Shown here piece after piece: positions 53,841-64,000 of a DNA stretch of 64,000 nucleotides (positions are counted from its first letter, which is position 1; each line of letters begins with the position of its first letter). The notes below the pieces were generated by a model. The model did not search any database. It was not told the origin of the DNA and saw nothing but the letters and a program-made list of their open reading frames with translations. Origin of the DNA: Gracilaria domingensis (lineage: Eukaryota; Rhodophyta; Florideophyceae; Gracilariales; Gracilariaceae); contig VCMS01000017.1 in the NCBI GenBank assembly GCA_022539475.1, positions 124,001 through 188,000 on the forward strand, read 5' to 3'. The position numbers and the translations under genes are program-made.

Positions 53841-55854
53841 ATGTCGTCCCGTTGCAGGAGTAGCGAGCCACGTGCCGCTTCTGTGCCCGGTTTGTCTGGC
53901 TTGCGGGCAAGTCTGCCTCCGCTGCCGAAGGACACTGTCGCGGTCCCCGGTAATGGCGCCCCGAAACCGGGTCCCCAGGGCCTCCGTTCTGATACCGGGA
54001 CCCCACCCACTCGTGGGCCAACTGAGACCGCACCTGCGGCTGATTCCGCCGCAACGGTTGATATTATATCGTCGCGGTCCGACGAGTACAACCTCCGCGA
54101 ATTAGATTCTCAGGTTCGCATCGTGCAGAACTCCCAAGTGGGCCTCATCCGGGATATTACGAAACTCCTGCAGCGGCTCGATGAAGCCGGTGTCCGGCAT
54201 TTTTCGAGCGACGTCCTTGTTTTACGGTCTGATGTCAACCAGATTATGGAACACCGACAGGTGTCGGCTGCCCTGCACGAGCAGGTTTCTGCACGCCTGG
54301 ACCGCCTGGCTACCCGTCTGGAGACGGTCGAGCAAATCATCGTATCTGATGCTGTTGCGCCGGGAGCCCCGGTTTCTGAGGGTTCTCAGCACTCGCGCCG
54401 TTCCCGGGATCGTCCGGCAAGGAAGAACGTCAAGGTTGAGTTTGACTCGTCGTCTTCGTCCTCTTCAGAAGAGGAAGCCCAAAATGTGGGATCTTCATCC
54501 GACTCGTCGGACAGCGAGAACGATCGCTCTCGCCAGCGTGCTTCCCATTCGCGGGCTACCGAAGCCACTTCTGGTGTTGCACGAGGCCGTACGAAAGGAC
54601 GGAGACACATTGGATTAAAGGAATTGAAGCCGACGAATCTACTGTATCGGAAGTAACTGTCCTACCGATACTATCGGCTTGAAGACACGACGCCACAGAG
54701 AACCCCACGTGGGACTGGAAAAGTGCGAAATCATCTACGACAAATGGAGCTCACGCTAAAGCACCACAAGTTTTCTGGAGAGGATCCAATTCTTGTCTTG
54801 GATTTTCTTGGCCGCTTTGTGGCGGAAGCCGATGTACTTCGGATGAGTGAGGCACAGGCCTACATTGCGCTGCCGTACTTTTTGACGGACGTAGCCGAAG
54901 ATCAAGTCAATTCGGTTCGTGGGTCATCTCGCGCCTCCGAAGGAGGAGTCACGTGCTGGCCGGAAGCCGTACAATATATCCTGCGCTCTTACGCGGAAGG
55001 CAATGCGATACAGGGTGCTATATACGCGCTGCGAGACACGAAGCAAGGAGCCGATGAGTAGGAAACCGTTTTTTCTACCCGCCTCGACAAGGCTTTCCAC
55101 AGATGTGGCAACGTGTTCTCCGCAGCTGAGCGGTGTACGATGTTTGTCAATGGCTTAGACCGATCAATTCGGACGTTGGTAGCCCGTTAGCGGGAGAACA
55201 AACTCCGGATTACCTATCTGCAACTCGTACAATTTGCCTAAGCTGAGGGAGATGCAGCTCGCACACGCGCTGGTGTCAAGACGCGCACGCGCCGCCTCCT
55301 TCATGTAGAAGGCCGGGACTCTTCTTTGCTTCTATCGCGAGGTTCGGTTCAAGGGGTTTACGACAACCTACACCTGTTACAAGCTGATGGTTCAATAACG
55401 ACTACGGAGTTGCTGTCAACGACGGAGCCGTCTACTGTTGACGTAGACCCCGCTCTGTATACCGGTCAACACGTTCCGGCATTGCACGTGCCATACACTG
55501 GTGGATATCGCAGTCAACGCCCTGGTTTGAGGTCCCTATCCTCCACGACAGGAGCGCGGTCAGCCGAACCCGGATCTCCTCCGGCACTTTATTTGCCACA
55601 CCTGTTACAGGCATGGACACATCGTTCCGAATTGTTTAATGCCCGTATGGGCATTAAACAAGGCTAAGATCGTGCCTCAATATGAGTCGTTGATGCCCGC
55701 CGAACGGGAACGCGTTCCCGATAAATCGTATCTTCGTGCAAAGGCGGAGACTCAGCCTGGAAACCAGGAAACGGTGCCATCGAATGTTGGAACTGTAGCC
55801 GCTCCTGCGGAATCGAAACCACCGCAGATTGCCGGCGAAGCTCAGAACAACTAA
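53841..55854 (+). pseudogene. gag region of element D
   Basis: Matches the Gag of A and E: coiled N-terminal half (53841-54350), Ser/Asp-rich linker, capsid-like block (about 54720-55200), then a region corresponding to the zinc-knuckle part. The region is broken. Confidence 0.75.
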
Positions 55855-55856
55855 GC

Positions 55857-58800
55857 ATGGGAGCCTCCAGCAATGGAGAGGCGCCCCCAGCGACGGGTTC
55901 TAGCGCTCCTGAGGCTGAGAAGCCTGGCTCCCCGGTCACAATCCTTTCGAGGAAGATGGCCACTACACACGTAGACTCTGAGCACCTTGGTGTTTTGCGT
56001 CGTCCGTGGATACGGTCTAAGAACAGCCGGTCCCCGGATAGAGTCCTGGTCATGGCGAAACGTAACTACAAAGTTTACGCCGACCTAGGTGTTTCCGACC
56101 AGCATATGGTTCGGCAGTTGTCCGTGCTCGATACAGGAGCTGGGCCAAACTTTTTGGTTGAGTCTATGATTCCGCCGCACTTGCGGTCTCGCGTTCGTGC
56201 GGCGCCGCATATTGATATCGCGGATGCAAATAATCGGCCACTCTCTACAGTGGGAGTGATAGACCTGCTTGTCAGACTTGGCCACTACGTGGTGAAGCTC
56301 AATTTTTTGGTTTGCAAGCAGCTCGCTGCGCCGGTTATACTCTGATGTGACTTCTGTGACCGCTTCGTCGAATCAATTCAACCGCGGCGAAGAACCATCG
56401 AAATGGAGGATGGGACCATTGTACCGATCGTTCGGCGTCCCCTTCGACGGGCTTTGAGGAAGCAAGTGCCCTTGCCTGCTGCGCAGGAGCCTGCCGCTGA
56501 TGAACGGAAGTCTACGAAGCTCCGAGTTGCTTGGTCTATTTGCATCCCGCCCGAATCGCAGGTCTCGGTTACTGTAACATCTCCACGATGTGGCTTACAA
56601 ACGGTGCAACCGTTGCCTGCGTTGCAGGAGAAGCATCAGCTCGCCTTGGCTAATGGGATTGTTTTCGTGGAACCCGAGAAGCCTTTTCAGGTGCTGGTCG
56701 CGAAGTTCAGCCGTTTTCCTCAACGGTTGGTTAGGAGCCAAGTTATTAGATCATTGCTCCCGCACCCTGCGGCTATAGTGCCTACTCAGGTTTCTATGGC
56801 CGAAGTTCTCGGAATCCTCGAAGCTGAGGAGTGGGAGGCGGAACGGAACAATTCCGAACCGAAGACTGGACCAAACAGTCCGTCGGGAGATGCTAAGCCG
56901 ACTGCGTCGGATGCGGATAACTGCAGCCTGTCGAAGGAAGCGATGTCGACCCCGTCGGAAAGTAATGATAACGACCTTAGTGCTACTGACACGAAGGATA
57001 AGGCAGTATAGGAACTGGAGTCTTTGGATCTTGAACACGTCCCAGAGACTCACCGCGATAAGTTGCCGCACATGCTCGAAGAGTTCACGCCCATGTGGGA
57101 TGGCACACTCGGTAAGATTGGTATTACCGAACATCGGATTGATTTGCTACCGAATACTCGGCCCATTTCACAGCACCCTTACAGGACAGGACCGACAGCT
57201 TGGCAGGAGGAGAAAGCTCAAGTTGAGAAAATGCTCCGCGCTGGAGTTATCGAGCCGGCTCAGTCACCTTTGGCATCGCCGGTGGTGCTCGCGCCCAAAG
57301 CTGGTGGGTCTTGGCGATTTTGCATCGATTACCGCAAACTAAACGCGGCTACAGTCAAGGATGTGTATCCTATCCCACGAATGGATGAATGCATCGATTC
57401 AATGGGCGACCCGAAAGTTTGCACAACCCTAGACGCGAATTGGGGCTATTGTCAAGTTCCCGTGAGGGCTGAAGATCGTGACAAGACAGTCTTCGTTTGT
57501 CATGAAGGATTATATTGATTAAATCGAATGCCCTTTGGGTTAACGAACGCGCCAGCCACATTTCAACGTGCTGTGGATATTTTGCTCGCCCACTTCAAGT
57601 GGAAGACTTGCCTGGTTTACCTGGACGACATCATTGTCTACTCCGGTAACCTGGACGAGCACTTGAACCACGTGCGGGATGTGAAGCGAATCCTACGTGA
57701 TGCAGGCATTACACTCAAACTAAAGAAGTGTGAGTTCTTCACCGAGACCGTCAGGTATCTCGGCCACGTTATCTGTCCTGGACGGCTGTCGATGGACGAA
57801 GTCCGTATGAAATCTCTCAAAGAGGCTAAGCATCCGCGGACGCAGGCTGAACTCCGATCTTTTCTCGGCTTGTGTAATGTTTACCTCCGCTTCATACCGA
57901 ACTTAGCGGACATTGCGGCCCCGTTGAATGAGCTCCTCCGTAAAGGACAGCCAGTCAATCTAGAAGAATTCGATGACCGTAAAGCTGCCGCTTTCTCGTC
58001 GCTCGTGGACGCGGTGACATCGCCACCTGTTTTATCCCTACCTAGGGCTTGTTTGCCGTATGCAATAGATACGGATGCGAGCGACTACCAAGTTGGCTGT
58101 GCACTATTCCAGACCACCAAGAATGGCGAGCGATTGCCAATTGGGTATTGATCAAGAAGCCTCAACGTTCACGAGAGGAATTACTCGGTATCTGAGAAAG
58201 AGTGCTTGGCAGTTGTCCGGGCATTACAGACACTGCGGCCCTATCTTATGGGAACTCGCTTCATTGTTCATACCGATCATTCGGCATTACGCTGGCTACT
58301 CTCTATAGCAGAGCCATCTGGCCGCTTGATGCGGTGGAGACTTCGCTTGTCGGAATTCGACTTTGAAATCCGCTACAAGAAAGGACTCCTGGACACTCAT
58401 GCTGATGCACTGTCCCGCCTGGAAACAGCGGCCGAAGCTACGCTAGTCGATGACCTGGAAATACCGTGCTTCCTCGCGGAAGACGGCTCGAGCGATGCCG
58501 ATGAAGATTCGGAAGGATCGGACATCTACGATGCTGTCTTAGCAGTGTCAGACACGCGCCCAGAACCGGGTTCTTTCGTACCGATCAAGCCGGAAGAACT
58601 CATCCGGGAGCAGCATACGGACCGTTTTTGTACGAAGATTCGTCTGAACGGCGGAGCACGACTGCCCTTCGTCGAGAACGACCTAGGATTCCTCATCCAA
58701 ACTGTCGGACACAGGCCACAGATTGTGGTTCCGCACTCACTTCAGTCACGGGTACTGTCGCACTATGCGACGTTCTCAACCCAACCTAGTGGCAGGAAGT

Positions 58801-59720
58801 TGTACTACATCTTGAGAAAGAACTTCTATTGGCCAGCGATGGCTTTCGATGCGTATGCTACTGTTCGTGGATGTTCTGAATGCGCCAAGAACCGCGTCAA
58901 ACTGCGGAATTATTCCAAGAAATTGGTACTCATCCCTGCTAGGGCTCTACTGGAGTTCGTGGCTATTGACTTGCTCGGTGAGTTTATTCGCACCCGTCAG
59001 GGAAACCGGTTTCTACTGGTGATCATCGACCGCTTTCCTAAGCTGGTACGGACTGTGCCTTTGAAGAAGGTTACCACCAGTGCGGTCGCCCAAGCTTTCG
59101 TTACACACTGGGTTTTTGTCTACGGACCGCCGATTGATTTGTTATCGGATAATGGACCGCAAATTGCGGCTAAGTTCTTTCAAGACGTCTGCCGCATCTT
59201 GCGGATCCAAAACTGGTTCACAACAAAATATCATCACCAGAGTAATGGGCAGGTTGAACGCTTTAACCGCACAATGCTCAATGCATTACGGACATTCGTT
59301 GCCGAGCATCTGTCGCAATGGGATCAGTACACCGATGCGGTGATGTAAGCCTACAATACGCAGGTCCATCGTACTACTCAGATCTCGCCGTTCGAGCTTG
59401 TGCTATGAGGCGTTCCACCGTCGGTGGTCATCGAGCCACAGCCAGTACTGGAAAAGTTCCCCTCGCCCCGCCTCCATAGAGACGCGTGGAAAGGATGGCT
59501 CACGAAGATTATTCCTATGGTTAAGCAGAATATCGCTAAGGCACAAGCCGCCTAAAAGCAGAATTTTGACGCCAGAGTGCGCAAACATGCCCCTCAGATC
59601 AGGAAAGGTAGCTATGCCTTCATACGCAAGGAATACTACAATCCTGAGAAGGAGAAGCGCCACAAGCTTTCTACTATCGCGGATGGTCCCTACCGGGTCA
59701 TTTCAGCTACCGACACTACG
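55857..59720 (+). pseudogene. pol region of element D (PR-RT-RH-IN)
   Basis: Protease LDTGAG near 56132; RT blocks IDYRKLN near 57325, FGLTNAPATFQ near 57533, VYLDDIIVYS near 57620; RNase H IDTDASDYQVGC near 58065; integrase core with DNGPQIAAKFF near 59150 and SNGQVERFNRTM near 59240. RT to integrase is better preserved than in A. Broken, and cut at 59720 by element E. Confidence 0.85.
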
Positions 59721-60459
59721 TGTAGTGCAACGCTCATCTATGAGTATTCTGACTGGACTTAGTCATATTTCCCGTTTACGGGTTTGCCTGGTACACACCA
59801 GTATAAGACTAGTAGTTACTAGTGATTGCCATTGGGATGGTTCGGACACGTGGGACACGGTGGAGCTGATCGAAGGTTGGCCACTACACGTGGGCGGTTG
59901 CCACAATTAGTGGGAAGCTTAGTTAATATTATTTATTAATTTTAGTGGGGACACTACTTAGTGCGACGGCGTCGCCGCCGTCGCACCAGTAAAGTGCCCC
60001 AACCAGGGTGATCCTACCTCAAGGATCTCGGCTCTAGCCACTCTCGCCTTCGGCGGTGCACAACTCCTTAACGGAGGGACTCCCCGTTGTAACGGTGCGG
60101 CTATCCACCCTGCGTCTCCACAGAACCCAACTTTGGGAGTGTTATAACCATCTGTTGTCGTGTTCGACCCTGTATAGGGAATACCCCGGCGATACGCCGT
60201 ACCTCTCTTTTTCCCTCTCTCTCCCCTATCTTTCCCTTTCCCCACTCCGTGGTTTCGTCCCTCTTCGAGGCTACTACACTCGCGTGCGAGTCACCATTCT
60301 CTGCTCAACTCTCAACGCCCCGTCGTGACGGTTTGGCCCCGGTCTTACACCCGGCTAGTTTCGCCATTCCAGAGAGGCTCTGTTCTCTGGGTTGCCCTCA
60401 GTAGAGGAAGATCCCGAACGTCTTCGTGGTGTCTTTTCCCGCTCACGGGTTGCACTACA
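59721..60459 (+). repeat. 5' LTR of element E
   Basis: Starts TGTAGTGCAAC and ends GTTGCACTACA, which are exact inverted copies. Contains the GC-rich hairpin GTGCGACGGC...GCCGTCGCAC near 59959-59984. The left flank, CTACG (59716-59720), should recur after the 3' LTR outside the window. Confidence 0.85.
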
Positions 60460-60462
60460 AAG

Positions 60463-60480
60463 TGGTCTCCCGACCTAGAA
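60463..60480 (+). promoter_or_regulatory. Primer-binding-site-like motif of element E
   Basis: TGGTCTCCCGACCTAGAA begins three bases after the LTR, as expected for a reverse-transcription primer site. Confidence 0.65.
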
Positions 60481-60558
60481 AGTTGACCCACTCTTGTGTA
60501 CCCTCTTTGAGGTTCGTTTTCTCTTGGAAGTTCCCGTGTAACGGTTGGTTGGATACCG

Positions 60559-62760
60559 ATGTCTCGGAAGCCCTCCGATGCGGAGCATGCGATCACTCGC
60601 AGTCGTTCCACCAACGGTGGTAATCCGACGGATGGTCGGCCCCCTTCGAGGATACCAGTCCGCCCTGGATCTACATTGGGTAACAGACCGTCCTCGCGGA
60701 CGTCTAACCAGCCGGCACGCCGGACACTTCCGTTTTCCCCGTTGATCCCTCCCACTGATGGGATTGCTCCGGCATCTGCCGTTGCCGCACTGGCTCCTGC
60801 TCAGCAGGTAAAGGCGACCGCCGAGGCGTCTCAGGCCCGTCGGGAGAAGATTGACGACCCCCAGGGTGCAACCCTGGAAGAGCAGGTTCGCATGCTGCGC
60901 GCTGCTCACAATTCCCTTATGGGAGCCCATGATTCCCTCGCGGGAGAAGTCCGGACGCTCCGGGAGGAAGTCCGCACATTTCCTGTGAAGGATGTTGCAG
61001 AGGATCTCCGTATTCTACGGTCCGATGTCAACTCCGTGCTGGAATGCATTGGAGGACCCGCTGCCTTCGTGGAAGGAATCGAGACCCGATTCGATCGGAT
61101 TCGAAGCCGTCTGGAAACTTTGGAGAAGGCCGCTATCGCGGAACTCGCCACTCCGGCGGAGCCGGTTGAAGTGTCGCATCGCGACAAGAACACCAGTCGG
61201 GACAAATCACGCCGCAGGCGGCAGGCCAAGGAACAAAACCAGCACTCCGACTCGGATTCGAGTACGTCAGCTGAGGCCTCGAATGATTCGGAAAGTTCTG
61301 ACTCGTCAGAGTCTTCCATCGAAGATGGTCGTGCAGGGCACTCATCACGCTCTAAGCGGTCATCGGCCACCCAAGGTGTTGTTCGTACCCGGTCGAAGGG
61401 ACGGAAGCACTCCAGGTTGAAGGAGCTGAAGCCGACGAACCCGATGTATCGGAAGCTACTCTCATACCGGTATTACCGTTTGGAGGATTCCTCATTGGAT
61501 CGCACACCCCGTGGAACGGGTAAAGTGAAGGACTGCATCCGCCGTATGCAGCTCTCACTGCGTAACCAGACCTTTTCTGGAGACGACCCAGTCCTGGTGC
61601 TTGATTTTCTCGCCCGTTTTGTGGCGGAGGCCGATGTTCTCGGGATGAACAAAGGCCAGGCCTACATTGCGTTACCGTATTTCTTACGGGGGGTGGCCGA
61701 AGACCAGTTCAACTCTGTAAGAGGCTCATCTCGTGCCTCCGAAGGAGGGGTTACGTGCTGGCCGGAAGCGGTCCAGTACTTGCTGCGCTCGTACGCCACC
61801 AACGACGCAATCGGCACCGGTATTCTGGCACTCCGGGACACCCGGCAGAAGTCTGGAGAGACGGAAACCGATTACTCGGTCCGCCTGAATAAGGCTTTCC
61901 ATCGTTGTGGTAATGTCTACCCCGCAGGGGAACGTTGTACGATGTTCGTCGACGGCCTCGACCCGGCCATCAAGACCTTGGTCGCCCGCTACCGCGAGGA
62001 TAAGCGGAAGATTACCTACCTCGAGTTAGTCCAGTACGCTCGAGTGGAGGGTGATGCACTTCGTGCACGAGGTCCTGTCACCAGGTCGAAGTCCGCCAAG
62101 GCGTTGATGATGGAGACTGGATCCCCATCGTTGTCGCTGCACACGAGCGAGGCCTCCCCAAAGGAGTACGACAACGTCCAGTTGGCCCAGGAAGGCCGGA
62201 GTTCCATTCCAACTACGGAACTACCGTCAACGACGGATGCTTCTTTCGATACCGCTCGGGACAGCACGCTGCTTTACGCAGATGCAAACCGTGTGAACGG
62301 GCCGAGAATCCCGTACGCGAACGGAGCAACCCGTTTTCAACGGCCTGGATGGAAGGACACACGCCCTAGGGTAGGGTTCACCGATGCTCGGAATAGTAAC
62401 CCGCGTTCGGGGATGGCGATGCCGATCTGTCACCTTTGCTACACGCATGGTCACATTTCGCCGCAGTGCCTCCTCTCGATGAGGGATATGTTCATGGTTA
62501 CGGTGAACTATGAAGCCTTGACTCCAGAAAAAAAGAGAACCGTCCCTATGACGTCGTACTTGCGTGCGAAGACGGACTTCTCTCACGCTGTCGCAGCACC
62601 ACCGCCGCAGCGGAATGTCCAGGCACCACCCGTGCATCCAAACCCTCGGCATGTTGCCGAGCCCCAAACCGCTAACGCGGGACCCCACGGCCAACGAGCC
62701 CAAGCACTCGTAGCCGAGGAACCTGAGCAGCCGCCGCAGGCGGAAGTTCAGGGAAACTGA
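60559..62760 (+). CDS. Gag of element E
   Basis: 733 codons from ATG 60559. Residues 1-95 are Pro/Ser-rich. Residues about 95-200 form a coiled coil (LEEQVRMLRAAHNSLMG, VRTLREEVRTF). A Ser/Asp/Glu-rich stretch follows at about 210-260. The capsid-like block lies at about 295-500 (VLVLDFLARFVAEAD, RGSSRASEGGVTCWP). A CCHC zinc knuckle CHLCYTHGHISPQC is at about 622-635, then a Pro/Ala-rich tail. The length is generous for gypsy Gag because of the coiled and Ser-rich additions, which elements A and D share. Confidence 0.85.
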   Translation: MSRKPSDAEHAITRSRSTNGGNPTDGRPPSRIPVRPGSTLGNRPSSRTSNQPARRTLPFSPLIPPTDGIAPASAVAALAPAQQVKATAEASQARREKIDDPQGATLEEQVRMLRAAHNSLMGAHDSLAGEVRTLREEVRTFPVKDVAEDLRILRSDVNSVLECIGGPAAFVEGIETRFDRIRSRLETLEKAAIAELATPAEPVEVSHRDKNTSRDKSRRRRQAKEQNQHSDSDSSTSAEASNDSESSDSSESSIEDGRAGHSSRSKRSSATQGVVRTRSKGRKHSRLKELKPTNPMYRKLLSYRYYRLEDSSLDRTPRGTGKVKDCIRRMQLSLRNQTFSGDDPVLVLDFLARFVAEADVLGMNKGQAYIALPYFLRGVAEDQFNSVRGSSRASEGGVTCWPEAVQYLLRSYATNDAIGTGILALRDTRQKSGETETDYSVRLNKAFHRCGNVYPAGERCTMFVDGLDPAIKTLVARYREDKRKITYLELVQYARVEGDALRARGPVTRSKSAKALMMETGSPSLSLHTSEASPKEYDNVQLAQEGRSSIPTTELPSTTDASFDTARDSTLLYADANRVNGPRIPYANGATRFQRPGWKDTRPRVGFTDARNSNPRSGMAMPICHLCYTHGHISPQCLLSMRDMFMVTVNYEALTPEKKRTVPMTSYLRAKTDFSHAVAAPPPQRNVQAPPVHPNPRHVAEPQTANAGPHGQRAQALVAEEPEQPPQAEVQGN

Positions 62761-62798
62761 ACGAGGGAGTCTCCTTTTCGGGAGAGGCCTCCTCAGAG

Positions 62799-64000
62799 TT
62801 GAGGCTGTTGACGCCCGAGGCGTCGTTGCCTCGCTCCCCGGGGAAAATCCTCTCGAGGAAAGACGCCGCAGACGCGGATTCGGAACACCTCGGTGTTTTG
62901 CGTCGACCGTGGATACGGGTAAGGAATAACCGGATCCCGGACCGAATCATGATGATGGCCAAGCGAAACTATAAGGTGTACGCTGACCTTGGCCTGAGCC
63001 CCCAGTTTATGGTGCGTTACCTGACTGTACTAGACACAGTTGCAGGTCCGAACTTCATCGTGGAGTCCCTTCTCACACCGCAATTGCGGTAACGTATCCG
63101 CCGCAGCATGCTTCCTGATGTCGCTGATGCGAATAACAACCCGTTAACAACGTTGGGAACAATCGACTTAGTCGTACGCTTGGGAACCTCCGTGGTGAAG
63201 GTCGACTTCATCGTTTGTCGGTCATTGGCTGCCCCAGTCATTTTGGGTTGCGATTACTGCGACAGGTTTGTCGATGCAATCAGGCCCCGCCTCAGGCGTG
63301 TAGAACTCGACGACGGTTCGTCGGTACCGATCGTCCGTCGTCCGCTGAAGAGGTCATCGCGGAAGCAAGTTCCACTCCCTGCTGCGCAGGCCCCGGCACC
63401 GGCGTCGCGCGAGTCCACCAAGCTCCGCGTCGCCGCGTCGATCCGCATCCCGCCTGAGTCCCAAATGATGGTGTCGGTTAATTCCCGTCAACACGGTCTT
63501 CGGGTTATTCAACCGCTTACCTCGTTGTACGAGAAGTGCCAACTCGCTGTCGCGAATTGCGTTGTGCAATTCACACCGGATACTCCGTTTCGGATACTCG
63601 TTGCCAACCTTGGCAGCACCCCCCAGTATCTGGTGAAGAACCAAGTCATTGGGTCTGTGACACCACACCCACTCGCGATGCTTCCAACGAAGATGACGGT
63701 TGCGGATGTTCTCGGACTAGTTACCTCCGAAGAGGACGTCGCCTCATCTAAGGAGCGGGAAGGAGTCGCAATTCCTGCCGCTTCCACGAGTACCACTACA
63801 GTCGCAACGGAGAAGCAACCGACTGACTCGGAACCAAACCCTGTGTCAGGGACAGAAGAGCGTAAGCTCACGAGCTACGACAAGGTTGACCCCTGGAAGG
63901 CGCTCGAAGAACTTGACCTCGGTCATGTACCGGAGTCGCTCCGTGAACGTCTAAGAGACATGTTACGGGAGTTTACCCCAATGTGGGATGGCTCTCTTGG
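62799..64000 (+). pseudogene. Start of pol of element E (protease and linker), partial
   Basis: The protease region corresponds to that of A and D (MAKRNYKVYADLGLSPQFMV, VLDTVAGPNFIVES), followed by GCDYCDRFVDAIRPR-type and LVANLGSTPQYLVKNQVIG linker sequence and an acidic spacer, then the lead-in to RT at the window edge. About two breaks are visible. Confidence 0.7.

Larger units (their letters stand above)
52904..59720 (+). mobile_element. Ty3/gypsy LTR retrotransposon D, same family as A
   Basis: Co-linear with element A from LTR through most of integrase, with clear nucleotide similarity. It is broken (about ten interruptions) and therefore old. At 59721, within its integrase C-terminal region, element E has inserted; the rest of D is not visible in the window. 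Confidence 0.85.
59721..64000 (+). mobile_element. Ty3/gypsy LTR retrotransposon E, partial (runs off the window)
   Basis: A third member of this gypsy group, inserted in element D. It has a sharply defined 739-bp 5' LTR with 11-bp perfect inverted ends, a PBS-like motif three bases later, and a 733-codon Gag that looks whole. The start of pol follows, with about two breaks in the visible part. Its state beyond 64000 cannot be judged. By preservation it is the youngest gypsy copy here. Confidence 0.85.

Noticed and set aside
1-64000. CRISPR arrays, rRNA genes or bacterial operons
   Set aside because: No regularly spaced short repeats, no rRNA sequence, and the gene content is eukaryotic.

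Overview
The window is 64 kb of transposon-rich nuclear DNA from a eukaryote with few or no introns. Every gene I could recognise reads as a single open frame. The gene families (a ketopantoate-reductase-like protein seen in photosynthetic eukaryotes, secreted transthyretin-like proteins, dense Ty3/gypsy elements, Plavaka-type transposase) best suit an alga, most likely a florideophyte red alga. That assignment is inference.

Layout, left half. 1-2.09 kb holds decayed, unrecognised sequence. A Ty3/gypsy element A (+) runs from about 2091. It is interrupted at 9268 by a second gypsy element B (minus strand, chromodomain-bearing, 465-bp LTRs at 9268-9732 and 36750-37214, target duplication CTGTC on both outer sides). 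The distal part of A resumes after B and runs to about 38.46 kb. B is itself split, between its protease and reverse-transcriptase regions, by a 17.3-kb insert (16483-33803) with TA at both ends, imperfect terminal inverted repeats and an inverted subterminal GCTAGTTTT(T)GGGG motif. The nesting order is therefore A, then B in A, then the DNA transposon in B.

The 17.3-kb insert is the most interesting object. It carries a Plavaka-type (CACTA/EnSpm-related) transposase with an N-terminal zinc finger. It also carries a coiled-coil protein, a beta-class DNA amino-methyltransferase fused to a SET domain, and a divergently placed 2-oxoglutarate/Fe(II) dioxygenase-like protein. Beyond these lie a convergent pair of HAD phosphatase genes, a ketopantoate-reductase-like gene, a 5'-truncated ribulose-phosphate 3-epimerase fragment, a three-unit stem-loop array and another coiled-coil ORF. 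I read this as a large cargo-carrying transposon that encodes its own chromatin/DNA-modification kit and has picked up host genes. Most of its genes carry exactly one in-frame stop, so this copy is probably decaying.

Right half. 38.5-52.9 kb is host-like sequence. It contains a secreted transthyretin-like/zinc-metallopeptidase protein (42687-43637), a small secreted cysteine protein, a three-helix membrane protein, two copies of a tRNA-derived SINE, a small solo LTR with target duplication inside a tandem duplication, and two GC-rich islands. From 52.9 kb a second copy of the A family (element D, +) runs to 59720. There a third, much better preserved relative (element E, 739-bp 5' LTR, whole-looking gag) has inserted; it runs off the right edge of the window.
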